From Roseateles noduli (lineage in GTDB: Bacteria; Pseudomonadota; Gammaproteobacteria; Burkholderiales; Burkholderiaceae_C), in contig NIOE01000002.1 of assembly GCA_002205125.1 (NCBI GenBank), positions 248,001 through 312,000 on the forward strand: 64,000 nucleotides of DNA. Direction: 5' to 3'. The notes beneath the pieces are model-generated. The model saw only the letters and a program-made list of their open reading frames with translations, was not told the DNA's origin and did not search any database. This document shows, in pieces, positions 1 to 8,668 of the stretch (positions are counted from its first letter, which is position 1; every line of letters begins with the position of its first letter). A program made the translations under genes and the position numbers.

Positions 1-596
1 TCGCCCGCACCGATCAATTCAGCATTCGCGCGCCGCTGGTGATCAACGCGGCGGGCGCCTGGGCCGATGCCATCGCGCAACTGGCCGGCGTCGCTCCCTT
101 GGCGCTCCAGCCGCTGCGACGCACCGCGGCGTTGATCGACGTGCCGACCGGCGTCACCGCCGCAGAGGCCGCCGACTGGCCCGCGGTCATCGCCATCGAC
201 GAGAGCCACTACTTCAAGCCCGATGCCGGCCTGCTGCTGATCTCCCCGGCGGATGAAACGCCGAGCCTGCCCTGCGACGCGCAGCCCGAGGAACTCGACG
301 TCGCGATCGCCGTCGACCGCTTCGAGACGCTCAGCGGCCGGCGCGTGGCGCGCGTGCGGCATCGCTGGGCGGGGCTGCGCGTGTTCAGCCCCGACCGCAC
401 GCCGGTCGCCGGATTCGATCCCACGGCGCCCGGCTTCTTCTGGTGCGCGGGGCAAGGCGGCTACGGCATCCAGACCGCACCCGCGCTGGGCCGCGCCGCA
501 GCGGCGCTCGCCCGCGGCGAGGACCTGCCCGACGACATCGCCGCCGCAGGCGTTCACGCCCGAGATCTTTCTCCCCAGCGTTTCCGCAACACCTGA
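1..596 (+). CDS. FAD-dependent oxidoreductase of the D-amino-acid oxidase (DAO) family, C-terminal part
   Basis: The gene enters from the left edge in frame 3, so the N-terminal FAD-binding Rossmann motif lies outside the window. What remains (about 198 residues) shows the DAO-family core: VINAAGAWAD, the strand-loop that closes over FAD, and near the end GFFWCAGQGGYGIQTAPALG, the C-terminal FAD-contacting motif of glycine/D-amino-acid oxidases. The enzyme would oxidise an amine or amino acid, probably a D-amino acid, to the imino or keto product with FAD; the substrate cannot be read from the sequence. The next gene starts 26 bp downstream on the same strand and encodes an enolase-superfamily epimerase, so a shared amino-acid or D-glutamate catabolic operon is a reasonable inference. 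Family assignment is confident, substrate is not. Confidence 0.85.
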   Translation, partial: ARTDQFSIRAPLVINAAGAWADAIAQLAGVAPLALQPLRRTAALIDVPTGVTAAEAADWPAVIAIDESHYFKPDAGLLLISPADETPSLPCDAQPEELDVAIAVDRFETLSGRRVARVRHRWAGLRVFSPDRTPVAGFDPTAPGFFWCAGQGGYGIQTAPALGRAAAALARGEDLPDDIAAAGVHARDLSPQRFRNT

Positions 597-622
597 CCCC
601 TCTCCGTCGAGTTCCCCACCCC

Positions 623-1612
623 ATGCCCCGTCTTCAACTGTCCACCCACGTCGAGCAGCTCGCGCTGCGAGAACCCTTCGTCATCTCCGGCTACCGCTTC
701 ACCGAGATGCCCGCGATGCGCGTCGTCCTGCGGGACGGTCCGGACGAAGGGCGCGGCGAGGCCGCCGGCGTCTACTACCTGAACGACCGCCCGGCGGACA
801 TGCCGGCGCAGCTCGAAGCGGTCCGCGACGTGATCGAGGGCGGCATCGGTCGCGAGGCGCTGCGGCGCCTGCTGCCGCCGGGCGGCGCGCGCAACGCGGT
901 CGACTGCGCGCTGTGGGAGCTCGAAGCCCGGCGCACCGGTCAGGCCGTGTGGCAGATGGCAGGGCTTGGAGAACCGCGACCGTTGACCACGACGATCACG
1001 CTGGGCGCCGACGAGCCGGGCGCGATGGCGACGAGGGCGCTCGCGCTGCGCGACATGCGGGCGCTCAAGCTCAAGCTCACCGGCGACACCGATGCCGACA
1101 TCGAGCGGGTGCGGGCGGTGCGCGCGGCGCGTCCCGACGTCTGGCTCAGCGTCGACGCCAACCAGGGCTTCACGCCGGCCAGCATCGAGGCGCTGCTGCC
1201 GGTGCTGGTCGCCTGCGACGTGAGCCTCGTCGAGCAGCCGTTTGCGCGCGGCCGCGAGGCCGACATGGCGCTCGTCGACTTCCCCATGCCGACCGCGGCG
1301 GACGAGAGCTGCCTGACGCTCGATGAACTTGAAGCGCTGCCGGGGCGCTTCGACGTGCTCAACATCAAGCTCGACAAGTGCGGCGGCCTCACCGAAGCGC
1401 TGCTGATGGCGCATCGGGCCCGCGTGCTCAAGCTCGGCGTGATGGTCGGCAACATGGGCGGCACCAGCCTGGCGATGGCGCCGGCCATGCTGGTCGGCCA
1501 GCTCTGCGACATCGTCGACCTCGACGGGCCGACGATCCTGGTGCAGGACGTCGTGCCGGGGGTGAGGTACGGCGAGGGGAGGGTGGACTGTCCCGTGGCG
1601 GTGTGGGGATAG
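623..1612 (+). CDS. Enolase-superfamily dipeptide epimerase / N-acetyl-D-glutamate racemase-like protein (DgcA-like)
   Basis: A 329-residue muconate-lactonizing-type enolase-superfamily protein. The ligands are in the usual order: the KxK base motif (LKLKL, about residue 154), SVDANQGF (first metal Asp), VEQP (Glu), ADES (Asp) and NIKLDKCGG (second catalytic Lys). This KxK/K arrangement is that of L-Ala-D/L-Glu epimerases and the related N-acetyl-D-Glu racemase DgcA, so 1,1-proton transfer on an acyl-amino acid or dipeptide is expected. ATG 623 was chosen because homologues start close to MPRLQL and upstream in-frame sequence is Arg-rich noise overlapping the preceding gene. It follows a DAO-family oxidase by 26 bp, consistent with D-amino-acid use. 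A terminator follows at 1705-1725. Exact substrate is unproven. Confidence 0.8.
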   Translation: MPRLQLSTHVEQLALREPFVISGYRFTEMPAMRVVLRDGPDEGRGEAAGVYYLNDRPADMPAQLEAVRDVIEGGIGREALRRLLPPGGARNAVDCALWELEARRTGQAVWQMAGLGEPRPLTTTITLGADEPGAMATRALALRDMRALKLKLTGDTDADIERVRAVRAARPDVWLSVDANQGFTPASIEALLPVLVACDVSLVEQPFARGREADMALVDFPMPTAADESCLTLDELEALPGRFDVLNIKLDKCGGLTEALLMAHRARVLKLGVMVGNMGGTSLAMAPAMLVGQLCDIVDLDGPTILVQDVVPGVRYGEGRVDCPVAVWG

Positions 1613-1637
1613 CGCTTAAACTAGTCGTGTAAGCGCT
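1611..1637. repeat. 8-bp perfect inverted repeat just after the epimerase stop
   Basis: AGCGCTTA at 1611-1618 and TAAGCGCT at 1630-1637, separated by 11 nt. No T-tract follows, so it may be an operator, or an mRNA 3' hairpin ahead of the true terminator at 1705. Function unknown. Confidence 0.4.
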
Positions 1638-1704
1638 TGGGACAAAGGTTGGCTGCTCCCCTCTTCGGACGGACGTCAGACTCCAAGACGCAAAGGAGGG
1701 AACT

Positions 1705-1725
1705 GGCCGCGCAAGCGGCCTTTTT
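1705..1725 (+). terminator. Intrinsic terminator after the epimerase gene
   Basis: GGCCGC-GCAA-GCGGCC followed directly by TTTTT: a 6-bp GC stem with a GNRA-like loop and a U-tract in plus orientation. It ends the oxidase-epimerase operon just before the convergent gene at 1758. Confidence 0.8.
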
Positions 1726-1757
1726 CCTTTGTGCAGTCGAGATCTCGGCGATGCGTG

Positions 1758-2246
1758 TCAGCTGACGACCTTGGTGAACCGCATCACCCAGTTCGTCTCC
1801 CACGTCGTCCCGCCGTCGGCCGAGAACGCCTGCTCCCAGCGGGGCTCCTGCACGTTGCGCTTGTCCCACGTGAATCGCACCTTGATGTCTCGCCCGTCGA
1901 GCACGTCGTCGGCGAAGAACAGCCCGATCGGGCCGTCGAAGCGGCCCTTCACCGGCACATCCAGCGCATGGGGCGCGCGGCCGTCCAGCCACCAGATCGC
2001 CCACAGGCCGCTCTTCGGATCGAAGGAGCGCAGCGCCACCGCTCGGTAGCGGCCTTCCGGCAGATCGAGCTCGTTGTCCTCGATGTTGCCGAGCCCGCCG
2101 AGGATGGGCCGCGTCGTGCAGCGGCCTTCAAACTCGGTCCAGTCCTCGCAGCCGCTGAGGCGACGATTCAGTCGGCGGTGATGGATGGCGAAGCTGCCGA
2201 ATTCGAAGTCGAAATCATCGGCGCCTGAAGAGGAGGGCGTGTGCAT
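1758..2246 (-). CDS. Hypothetical protein, probable DUF1579-like beta-barrel domain
   Basis: A 162-residue cytoplasmic-looking protein without signal peptide or membrane segment. It is rich in Trp/Phe and short beta-like segments (WTEFEGRC, GLWAIWWLDGR, GPIGLFFADD, VRFTWDK, WEQAFSADGGTTWETNWVM), the pattern of small lipocalin-like barrels in the DUF1579 group, whose function is unknown. The start at 2246 (MHTPSSS) gives an ordinary-length family member. It lies 110 bp downstream of the M14 carboxypeptidase on the same strand, so the two may be co-transcribed. I recognise the fold type only loosely and assign no function. Confidence 0.7.
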   Translation of the reverse strand: MHTPSSSGADDFDFEFGSFAIHHRRLNRRLSGCEDWTEFEGRCTTRPILGGLGNIEDNELDLPEGRYRAVALRSFDPKSGLWAIWWLDGRAPHALDVPVKGRFDGPIGLFFADDVLDGRDIKVRFTWDKRNVQEPRWEQAFSADGGTTWETNWVMRFTKVVS

Positions 2247-2356
2247 GGGGGCCTCGGGTCGGGTGGTCGACCCTGGCAGTTTCCGCGCGCGGCCGTCCAG
2301 TTCTGGCAGCAGCGCGAGCGCCGGGCGGCATCCGGCCCGGCGCGAGCCCCGCCCGT

Positions 2357-3280
2357 TCAGGGCCTGTGTGCGAGGGCGAAGTCCAGCGCCGCGCGCACCG
2401 CCGTCACCTGCGCCTCCACGCATTCCTCCGGATTCGTGCGAGGACTGTCGGGATACACCTCGGTGGTCGTCGTGAACGGCGCCCGCGTCACGCTCGCGCA
2501 CAAGCCGGAGTTGCGCACGGGGAACTCGATGACGCCTCGTGCGCTCAAGGGCGCGCCGATGATGTGGCCGTCCGCGTCCGGCGGCGCGATGTGGGTGACC
2601 TTTTCCACCGCCTGGATGATGGCTTCCTGGAAGTCCAGCCGGGTGGTCTCGCTGTCGCCGACCAGGTAGAAGCCGTCGGGGACTTCCTCGGCCACGAGCG
2701 GCTTGCCGTCGCGCGCCGCCAGTGCCAGGCGGAACTCCGTGATGTCGGTGTCCGTCGTCTCGTGCAGGTCGATGTGCAGCAGGAACTGGCCGGCGTACGG
2801 CGTCAGCAGCTCGATCAGCGCCGACGACTCCGCGGCCTCGCGTCGCGCGCCGAAGTTCCGGTTGGGATCGACCGCGTGGTAATTCCAGCGGCAGATGCGT
2901 TCGTAGGCCCAGGGGCTCACGCAAGGCACCACGATCACGTTCACGCGATCGCTGAAGGCTTCGGCGTGTTCCTCGGCGAAGCGCAGCGCACCCAGCACGC
3001 CGCTGGTTTCGTAGCCGTGGACGCCGCCGGTGACCAGTGCCACCGGCCGTGCCGGATCCCACGAGCGGCTCTTCAGCGCGAGCAGCGGGTAGACATCGTC
3101 GCCGTACGTCAGTTGTCCGTAGCGGACGACCTCGAAGCGGTCGGCCAGGGACTCGATGCGCGTGACGACGTCGTCCTGATAGCGCCGGGACACGACCTGG
3201 CGCTCGCGCCAGGCGGTGCGTTCCGCGTCGCCCCACGGGACGCCGGGAGTGCCGATGGGATAGAAGCGCGCTGTGCTCAT
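2357..3280 (-). CDS. M14-family zinc metallocarboxypeptidase
   Basis: A 307-residue M14 peptidase without a signal peptide. Zinc ligands are visible as H88 and E91 in TGGVHGYE and the His of LHIDLHET; the substrate-binding Arg sits in DPNRNF, and the catalytic Glu is probably that of TTTEVYP near residue 280. It should remove a C-terminal residue or split an amide bond in a small peptide; bacterial members of this size often act on peptidoglycan-derived or modified peptides, but specificity is not readable here. The start at 3280 (MSTARFYPIG) was preferred over an upstream in-frame ATG because family similarity begins there. It is transcribed away from the aldo/keto reductase at 3382 and leads a possible two-gene unit with the gene at 1758-2246. 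Confidence 0.88.
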   Translation of the reverse strand: MSTARFYPIGTPGVPWGDAERTAWRERQVVSRRYQDDVVTRIESLADRFEVVRYGQLTYGDDVYPLLALKSRSWDPARPVALVTGGVHGYETSGVLGALRFAEEHAEAFSDRVNVIVVPCVSPWAYERICRWNYHAVDPNRNFGARREAAESSALIELLTPYAGQFLLHIDLHETTDTDITEFRLALAARDGKPLVAEEVPDGFYLVGDSETTRLDFQEAIIQAVEKVTHIAPPDADGHIIGAPLSARGVIEFPVRNSGLCASVTRAPFTTTTEVYPDSPRTNPEECVEAQVTAVRAALDFALAHRP

Positions 3281-3381
3281 GAATGCTCCGAATCCGGGGA
3301 GGGTCATCAAGTCGGCGAGTGTCTCCCATCCGCGATGGTCGACTATCCTGCGCCGGCATTGTTCAACCAGGAGCTGCGCGC

Positions 3382-4371
<990 letters not shown>

Positions 4372-4472
4372 ATCCGGGACGCGCGACGGGCGGGCTTGCG
4401 CTACCCTTCGCGCTCGGAGTCCGGCGTCATCGTCCGGTGGCGACGCGAAGAGGCTCCGCGAGGACAACAGGG

Positions 4473-5636
4473 ATGGATGCCGCACATCAGGCGCACGGGA
4501 GGCGCACGATCCTGCTCGTCGACGACGAGGCCGCGCACCGCTACGCGCTGAGGCGCCGGCTGGAACTGGCCGGCTTCGCGGTGATCGAGGCGCCGGACGG
4601 CGCGGAGGCGCTGCGGCAGGCCATGGCCGGGGTCGGCGTGGACGCCATCATCCTCGACGTCATGCTGCCCGACATCAGCGGCTTCGAGGTCTGCCGCCAG
4701 CTGCGCGCGTCGAAGTCGGCGGCGGCGGTCCCCATCATCCATGTCTCCGGCATCCACGTCGACGATCGCGACCTGGTCCACGGGCTCGAAAGCGGCGCGG
4801 ACGCCTACCTCACGCGCCCGGTCGACGAGGACGTGCTGATCGCCAACCTGCATGCGCTGCTGCGGCGGCGCGAGGTGCTGCGGGCGCTCTCCGACGAACT
4901 CGACCAGAAGCGGCTCGACGAGGAGCGCGCGCGGGACCTGTTCCTCGCGATCCTCGGGCACGACCTGCGCAATCCGCTGGACGCGATCTCGATGAGCAGC
5001 CAGTTGCTGGCGAAAGCGCCGCCTTCCGCCGACATGACGCAGAAGATGGCGTCCCGCATCACCGCGGCGTCGCGGCGCATGACGCACATGCTCGACGACA
5101 TCCAGGACTACGCGCGCAGCCGGCTCGGCGCGGACCTGATCCTGCGCCGCACGCCGCAGCGTCTGGGCGCGCTGGCGGCCGCGGCGATCGACGAGGCGCG
5201 CGGCGCCAATCCCGGCCTGGTCATCGAGCTGGTGCAGCAATCCCCGGACGACGGTGCGTGGGACGGGGAACGGCTCTCGCGCGTCATCGCCAACCTGCTG
5301 CGCAACGCTGTGCAGCATGGGGCCGAAGGGCGGACCATCGTCGTGACGGCGGGCGGTCACGGGGACCTGCGGCATCTGTCGGTCCGCAACGAAGGCCGTC
5401 CGATCCCGCACGAGGTGCTGGGCAGCCTCTTCGAGCCGATGGTGCGTCGGGTCACCGACGCGCCGGCGGCGAGCAACATGGGCCTCGGCCTCTTCGTGTG
5501 CCGCACGATCGTGGAAGCACACGGCGGACGCATCGACGTCGAGACCGGCGAGGCGGGCACCGTCTTCCGGATCGAGCTGCCGGCCGTTGCGCCTGTGGAC
5601 CTGCCGCCAGGCGCGGAAGGTCCGAACGACCTGTGA
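4473..5636 (+). CDS. Receiver-histidine kinase hybrid (response regulator with C-terminal HisKA-HATPase)
   Basis: A 387-residue soluble protein: receiver domain (residues 10-130), then HisKA and HATPase domains. The receiver has the acidic pair D17/D18 in LLVDDEA and phospho-acceptor D62 in IILDVMLPD, but the conserved Lys before the Pro is Arg (R115 in YLTRPVDE). HisKA has the H-box LGHDLRNPL (H163). The ATPase shows the N-box NLLRNAVQHG and the G-box MGLGLFVC. There is no transmembrane or PAS sensor segment, so input probably arrives through phosphorylation of the receiver by another kinase; this inverted REC-HK order is known in two-component branching. No cognate regulator is adjacent. 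ATG 4473 was chosen because similarity starts shortly after it. Confidence 0.88.
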   Translation: MDAAHQAHGRRTILLVDDEAAHRYALRRRLELAGFAVIEAPDGAEALRQAMAGVGVDAIILDVMLPDISGFEVCRQLRASKSAAAVPIIHVSGIHVDDRDLVHGLESGADAYLTRPVDEDVLIANLHALLRRREVLRALSDELDQKRLDEERARDLFLAILGHDLRNPLDAISMSSQLLAKAPPSADMTQKMASRITAASRRMTHMLDDIQDYARSRLGADLILRRTPQRLGALAAAAIDEARGANPGLVIELVQQSPDDGAWDGERLSRVIANLLRNAVQHGAEGRTIVVTAGGHGDLRHLSVRNEGRPIPHEVLGSLFEPMVRRVTDAPAASNMGLGLFVCRTIVEAHGGRIDVETGEAGTVFRIELPAVAPVDLPPGAEGPNDL

Positions 5637-5703
5637 AGCGGAGAAGCCGCTGCGCTACTATCGGCGCATAGACCGTGAGGTTGTCATCCCGAAGTCCTTG
5701 CTT

Positions 5704-5722
5704 CGTTCGAGGTTCTCGAACG
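5704..5722. repeat. 8-bp perfect hairpin in the leader of a small gene
   Basis: CGTTCGAG-GTT-CTCGAACG, a perfect 8-bp stem with a 3-nt loop, about 90 nt before the small gene at 5813. A second imperfect hairpin (GTTCGCGCC paired with GGCGCGGAAC) spans about 5759-5787, so the 176-nt region between the kinase stop and this gene is strongly structured. There is no T-tract, so it is not a classical terminator. Confidence 0.45.
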
Positions 5723-5812
5723 CGCCGCAAGTCCTCGCCTTGATCGCTTGGCGCTTCTGTTCGCGCCGCATGTCGTGGCGCGGAACACGATGAAAACGCA
5801 AGGAGTAGGGCA

Positions 5813-6010
5813 ATGGCTGCACCGCAGGACCTGGAGGCGCTGCGCATCGGATTGCGCACCTGTGTGGACGCGCTTCACCGACGTCGCGCGAGCGAGATCC
5901 CCGAACCGCTGATCGAGCAGCTGGTGCGCCAGCGCTGGCTCGAATGGCGCGGCGGGGCGCTGTGCCTCACCGGGGACGGTGAGCGCATCTACTGGCAGGA
6001 GCTGGTGTGA
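5813..6010 (+). CDS. Small hypothetical protein (65 aa)
   Basis: A 65-residue protein that I do not recognise. It is preceded by AAGGAGTAGGGCA, a strong Shine-Dalgarno at good spacing to ATG 5813, which is the main reason to accept it. Composition is mixed alpha: an N-terminal helix (LEALRIGLRTCVDALHRR), then IPEPLIEQLVRQRWLEWRGGALCLTGDGERIYW, which looks like a winged-helix-like small domain in which LCLTGDGERI resembles the wing of MarR/PadR-type DNA-binding folds. That resemblance is only a visual impression. There is no signal peptide or membrane segment. It lies between a sensor kinase and cspA, with a structured leader. Confidence 0.6.
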   Translation: MAAPQDLEALRIGLRTCVDALHRRRASEIPEPLIEQLVRQRWLEWRGGALCLTGDGERIYWQELV

Positions 6011-6077
6011 GCGCCGCGCTGCTGCGCGCGAGCCGGCGGACGTGCGGGCGTGCGTGCAAGATGATGCGGGAGCGGAC

Positions 6078-6311
6078 GTGCTGATCCGGACGCGTCTGGC
6101 CAACATCATCGGCCTGCGGATCGATTCGTTTGATCTGGTGTTCGTGACGGCGCCGGCGACGGATGTCGGGGCGGTCATCTATCAGCGGCCCGGATTGCCG
6201 ACGCGGAGGGTGCTCCACGTGGAGGGCGTCGCCGACGATCGCGAGGCGGCTGCGCAGGCGATCAGGAGGGAGCTCGACCCGTCGCTCAAGAGCGACGGGT
6301 GGAAGCTGTGA
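6078..6311 (+). CDS. Small hypothetical protein (77 aa), start uncertain
   Basis: An open frame encoding about 77 residues if it starts at GTG 6078, which has GGGAG five bases upstream. Longer in-frame alternatives begin at GTG 6042 or 6054. The product (TRLANIIGLRIDSFDLVFVTAPATDVGAV, then EAAAQAIRREL near the end) reads like a small alpha/beta protein with ordinary composition rather than the Arg-rich noise of shadow frames. I recognise no family. It follows the 65-aa gene by 67 bp and may belong to the same transcript. Convergent hairpins at 6323-6358 separate it from cspA. Confidence 0.4.
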   Translation: MLIRTRLANIIGLRIDSFDLVFVTAPATDVGAVIYQRPGLPTRRVLHVEGVADDREAAAQAIRRELDPSLKSDGWKL

Positions 6312-6322
6312 GCCCGCAGGGT

Positions 6323-6358
6323 GCGCCTCGGGAGAGGCGCGCCTGAGGGATCACTCAG
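6323..6358. terminator. Paired hairpins between convergent genes
   Basis: GCGCCTC-GGGA-GAGGCGC at 6323-6340 and CTGAG-GGATCA-CTCAG at 6343-6358 lie between the small plus-strand gene and the 3' end of the minus-strand cspA. Neither has a long U-tract, but the position between converging genes suggests a bidirectional termination region. Confidence 0.5.
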
Positions 6359-6365
6359 TCTGCGT

Positions 6366-6578
6366 TCAGATGACGCGGATGCTGGAGGCTTGCGGGCCCT
6401 TCGGGCCGTCCTTGGTCTCGAACTCGACCTTGGCGCCTTCAGCCAGCGTGCGGAAGCCGCCGGAGCTCTGGATTTCGCTGTGGTGGGCGAACAGGTCCTT
6501 GGAGCCGTCGGCCGGGGTGATGAAGCCGAAGCCCTTGTCGTCGCTGAACCACTTCACGGTGCCCTGCTTGGTCGTCAT
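6366..6578 (-). CDS. cspA: Cold-shock domain protein (CspA family)
   Basis: A 70-residue single cold-shock domain. RNP1 is visible as KGFGFI (residues 15-20) and RNP2 as LFAHHSEI (about 29-36); [15 protein letters not shown] is the canonical N-terminus. It binds single-stranded nucleic acid and acts as an RNA chaperone or transcription antiterminator in the cytoplasm. ATG 6578 is preceded in the minus direction by AAAGGAAACAAC. Roughly 245 nt upstream are non-coding and contain hairpin potential, matching the long structured 5' leader through which csp genes are controlled by temperature; I could not identify the promoter with confidence. Most bacteria carry several csp genes, so this one need not be the cold-induced paralogue. 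Confidence 0.95.
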   Translation of the reverse strand: MTTKQGTVKWFSDDKGFGFITPADGSKDLFAHHSEIQSSGGFRTLAEGAKVEFETKDGPKGPQASSIRVI

Positions 6579-6823
6579 GTTGTTTCCTTTGGAATGAATG
6601 ACAGGAAAAAACCCGGCGCACGGATGCGTGCCGGGACAGAGACACTCAAGAGCTTGCAGCGGGGGGGTGTTGCTGAAGCAGTCCGCTCGCACGAGGGGCC
6701 CGGGGAGGGCCGGCGGCGGCTGCAGAGAAGACCTCAGAAGAAAGGTCTTGTGCGAATCTATCCGGCTAATGTAGCACGGATGTGTCATTCCTCTTACTGA
6801 TGAGTCAGCCGCGCCCCGAAAGA
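6579..6823 (-). promoter_or_regulatory. Probable long 5' leader/promoter region of cspA
   Basis: 245 nt without a gene. It contains a Shine-Dalgarno next to the csp start, an imperfect CCCGGC/GCCGGG hairpin at about 6611-6636, a G-run at 6659-6666, and a 7-bp inverted repeat AAGACCT/AGGTCTT at 6728-6749 that could instead be the end of the hydrolase transcript. Long leaders are typical of csp genes. No convincing -35/-10 pair was found. Confidence 0.4.
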
Positions 6824-7813
6824 CTATTTCTGCGGGTGGTAGTCGTTGACGTAGGGCATGGCAATCCAGCGGTATCCCTGGCCATCGGCTTGCAGGTGCC
6901 CGACGCCGGGGAAGGCGACGTGGTCGCCCGCGACCCAGTAGCGGCCCTTCAGCGCATCGGCGAAGGCCTGCTTGCGCGTGGCCGCCGCCGCCTTCGGATC
7001 GACGTCGAAGGCGACGGTCACATCGGGACGGGGCAGCTGCACGTCGGCCACGTGGAGCAGGTCACCCCAGAACACCAGCTTCTCGCCCTGGCTCTCCAGC
7101 ACGTAGAAGCTGTGGCCCGGCGTGTGTCCCGGCGCCGGCAGCGAGCGGATGCCCGGGAAGAGCGCGGTCTCGCCGCTGAAGGTCTTCACGCGGCCTGCAT
7201 CGACGTAGGGCTGGACTTTCGCCAAGGCCTGGTCGAAATAGACCTTCATGGCTTCCGGCGCGCGCTCGCGCTGGCCGGCGCCCAGCCAGTACTCGAGTTC
7301 CTTGCGCTCGAGATGCAGCGTCGCGTTGGGGAAGACGAGGCGCGACCCCTCCATCAGACCGCCGGTGTGGTCCGTGTGGATGTGGGTGATGAGGATGTCG
7401 GTGATCTGCTCGGGCGCGTAGCCGGCGCCCTTCAGGCTCGCGCTGATCTTGTTGAGCGTCGGGCCGTAGAGCTCGCCGGTGCCGGCGTCGATCATCACCA
7501 GGCGATCGCCGGCCTTGATCAGGTAGGCGTTGATCGAGGCCTCGACCTCGGTGCCCTGATAGGTCGTGGCCAGGCGCTTGGCGACCTCGTCGGCGCTGAT
7601 GCCCTTCAGCACCTGCTGCGCCGGGATGGGCAGCGTGCCGTCGGACAGCGCGATGACTTCGAATGCGCCGATCTTGAAGTGCTGGTAGCCCGCCTGGATG
7701 TGGCTGAGCTTGGGCGCGGGCGCGCTCGCGCCCTCCGCGTGGACGGCGGGCGGCACGGTGGCGAAGGCGGCGGCGATGGCCAGGGTCAGGGTGAGGAATG
7801 AACGGTTCATCAT
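6824..7813 (-). CDS. Secreted MBL-fold metallohydrolase
   Basis: A 329-residue metallo-beta-lactamase-fold protein with a Sec signal peptide ([20 protein letters not shown], probable cleavage after VHA near residue 26). The zinc motif [10 protein letters not shown] gives H144, H146, D148 and H149. Further ligands are the His of [10 protein letters not shown], the Asp of FWGDLLH and the His of [10 protein letters not shown]. This resembles the AHL-lactonase/quorum-quenching and SoxH-like periplasmic MBL hydrolases; ester or lactone hydrolysis in the periplasm is expected, but no substrate is indicated. Two adjacent ATG codons are possible (7813 and 7810). It is followed by cspA and preceded by a GST gene 46 bp upstream on the same strand, so GST and hydrolase may form an operon. 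Confidence 0.9.
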   Translation of the reverse strand: MMNRSFLTLTLAIAAAFATVPPAVHAEGASAPAPKLSHIQAGYQHFKIGAFEVIALSDGTLPIPAQQVLKGISADEVAKRLATTYQGTEVEASINAYLIKAGDRLVMIDAGTGELYGPTLNKISASLKGAGYAPEQITDILITHIHTDHTGGLMEGSRLVFPNATLHLERKELEYWLGAGQRERAPEAMKVYFDQALAKVQPYVDAGRVKTFSGETALFPGIRSLPAPGHTPGHSFYVLESQGEKLVFWGDLLHVADVQLPRPDVTVAFDVDPKAAAATRKQAFADALKGRYWVAGDHVAFPGVGHLQADGQGYRWIAMPYVNDYHPQK

Positions 7814-7859
7814 GGTCTTGTGGACGTCGAGGTCGGAATGGCAGGTGATGGCGGATCGG

Positions 7860-8570
7860 TCAGGCGGTCGCGGTGGTCGCGGCGGCCGGCAGTCCGTGCG
7901 TGAACAGGCTGGCGCGCGTCTGAGCGTCGGTGTCCTGCTTGAAGTCGAAGCGGGACGGCAGTGCGGCGACGCGTTGCGCCGCGGGGCGCTCGTTGATCTC
8001 GTTGAACAGCCGCGCCACGTTGGGATAGCGCGTCCAGGCTTCGGCCCCGAGCAGGTACTGCAGGCCGCGGCACCAGCCCCACAGCGCCATGTCCACGATC
8101 GAGTACTCGTCGCCGAGCAGGTAGCGGTGCGTGGCCAGGCGCGCCTCCACGATCGCCCAGTGGCGGTCCGCCTCGAAGCGGTAGCGGTGCGCGCCGTAGG
8201 CTTCGCCGGCGGGCGCGTAGTGCGTGAAGTGGATGGCCTGACCGGTGAACGGACCGACGCCCGAGGCGATGAACATCAGCCACGACAGCAGCTCGGCTTG
8301 GCCGGCGTCGGACGGATCGCCGTTGAATCGGCCCGTCTTGCGGGCGAGGTGCAGCAGGATGGCCGAGCTATCAAAGATGGCGATACCGTCGTCGATGATC
8401 GCCGGGACCTTGCCGTTCGGATTGACGGCGCGGAAGGCGTCGCCGTGTTGCTCGCCCTTGGCGATGTCGACGGGGATCAATCGGTAGGCAAGACCGCTTT
8501 CCTCCAGGAATAATGCGACCTTCGACGGGTTCGGCGTCGGGTGGTAGTAGAAATCGATGCTGGACGACAT
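7860..8570 (-). CDS. Glutathione S-transferase family protein
   Basis: A 236-residue two-domain GST. The N-terminal thioredoxin-fold domain shows FYYHPTPNPSKVALFLEESG with the activating Ser/Asn region, NPNGKVPAIID (cis-Pro and substrate-binding loop) and DSSAILLHLA (glutathione gamma-Glu binding). The C-terminal all-helical domain contains YSIVDMALWGWCRGL, the N-capping box of the GST core. It conjugates or reduces electrophiles with glutathione in the cytosol; the closest remembered types are bacterial YfcG/Nu-like GSTs. It is divergent from a LysR regulator (start 8669), the classic arrangement for LysR control. A 7-bp inverted repeat (GCTCCGG at 8575, CCGGAGC at 8617) lies in the shared region. 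Confidence 0.9.
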   Translation of the reverse strand: MSSSIDFYYHPTPNPSKVALFLEESGLAYRLIPVDIAKGEQHGDAFRAVNPNGKVPAIIDDGIAIFDSSAILLHLARKTGRFNGDPSDAGQAELLSWLMFIASGVGPFTGQAIHFTHYAPAGEAYGAHRYRFEADRHWAIVEARLATHRYLLGDEYSIVDMALWGWCRGLQYLLGAEAWTRYPNVARLFNEINERPAAQRVAALPSRFDFKQDTDAQTRASLFTHGLPAAATTATA

Positions 8571-8668
8571 GAGCGCTCCGGGGTGGTTCTGGCTTCAAGG
8601 GAAGCGAAGCGTAGGACCGGAGCAGCGTCGGGTGTGAGTCGTCAGAGTCGATGGGAGGTATCGGAATC

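Noticed and set aside
6750-6823. Sigma-70 promoter for cspA on the minus strand
   Set aside because: ATGACA, TACATT and TAGATT words occur but not at a 16-18-bp spacing.
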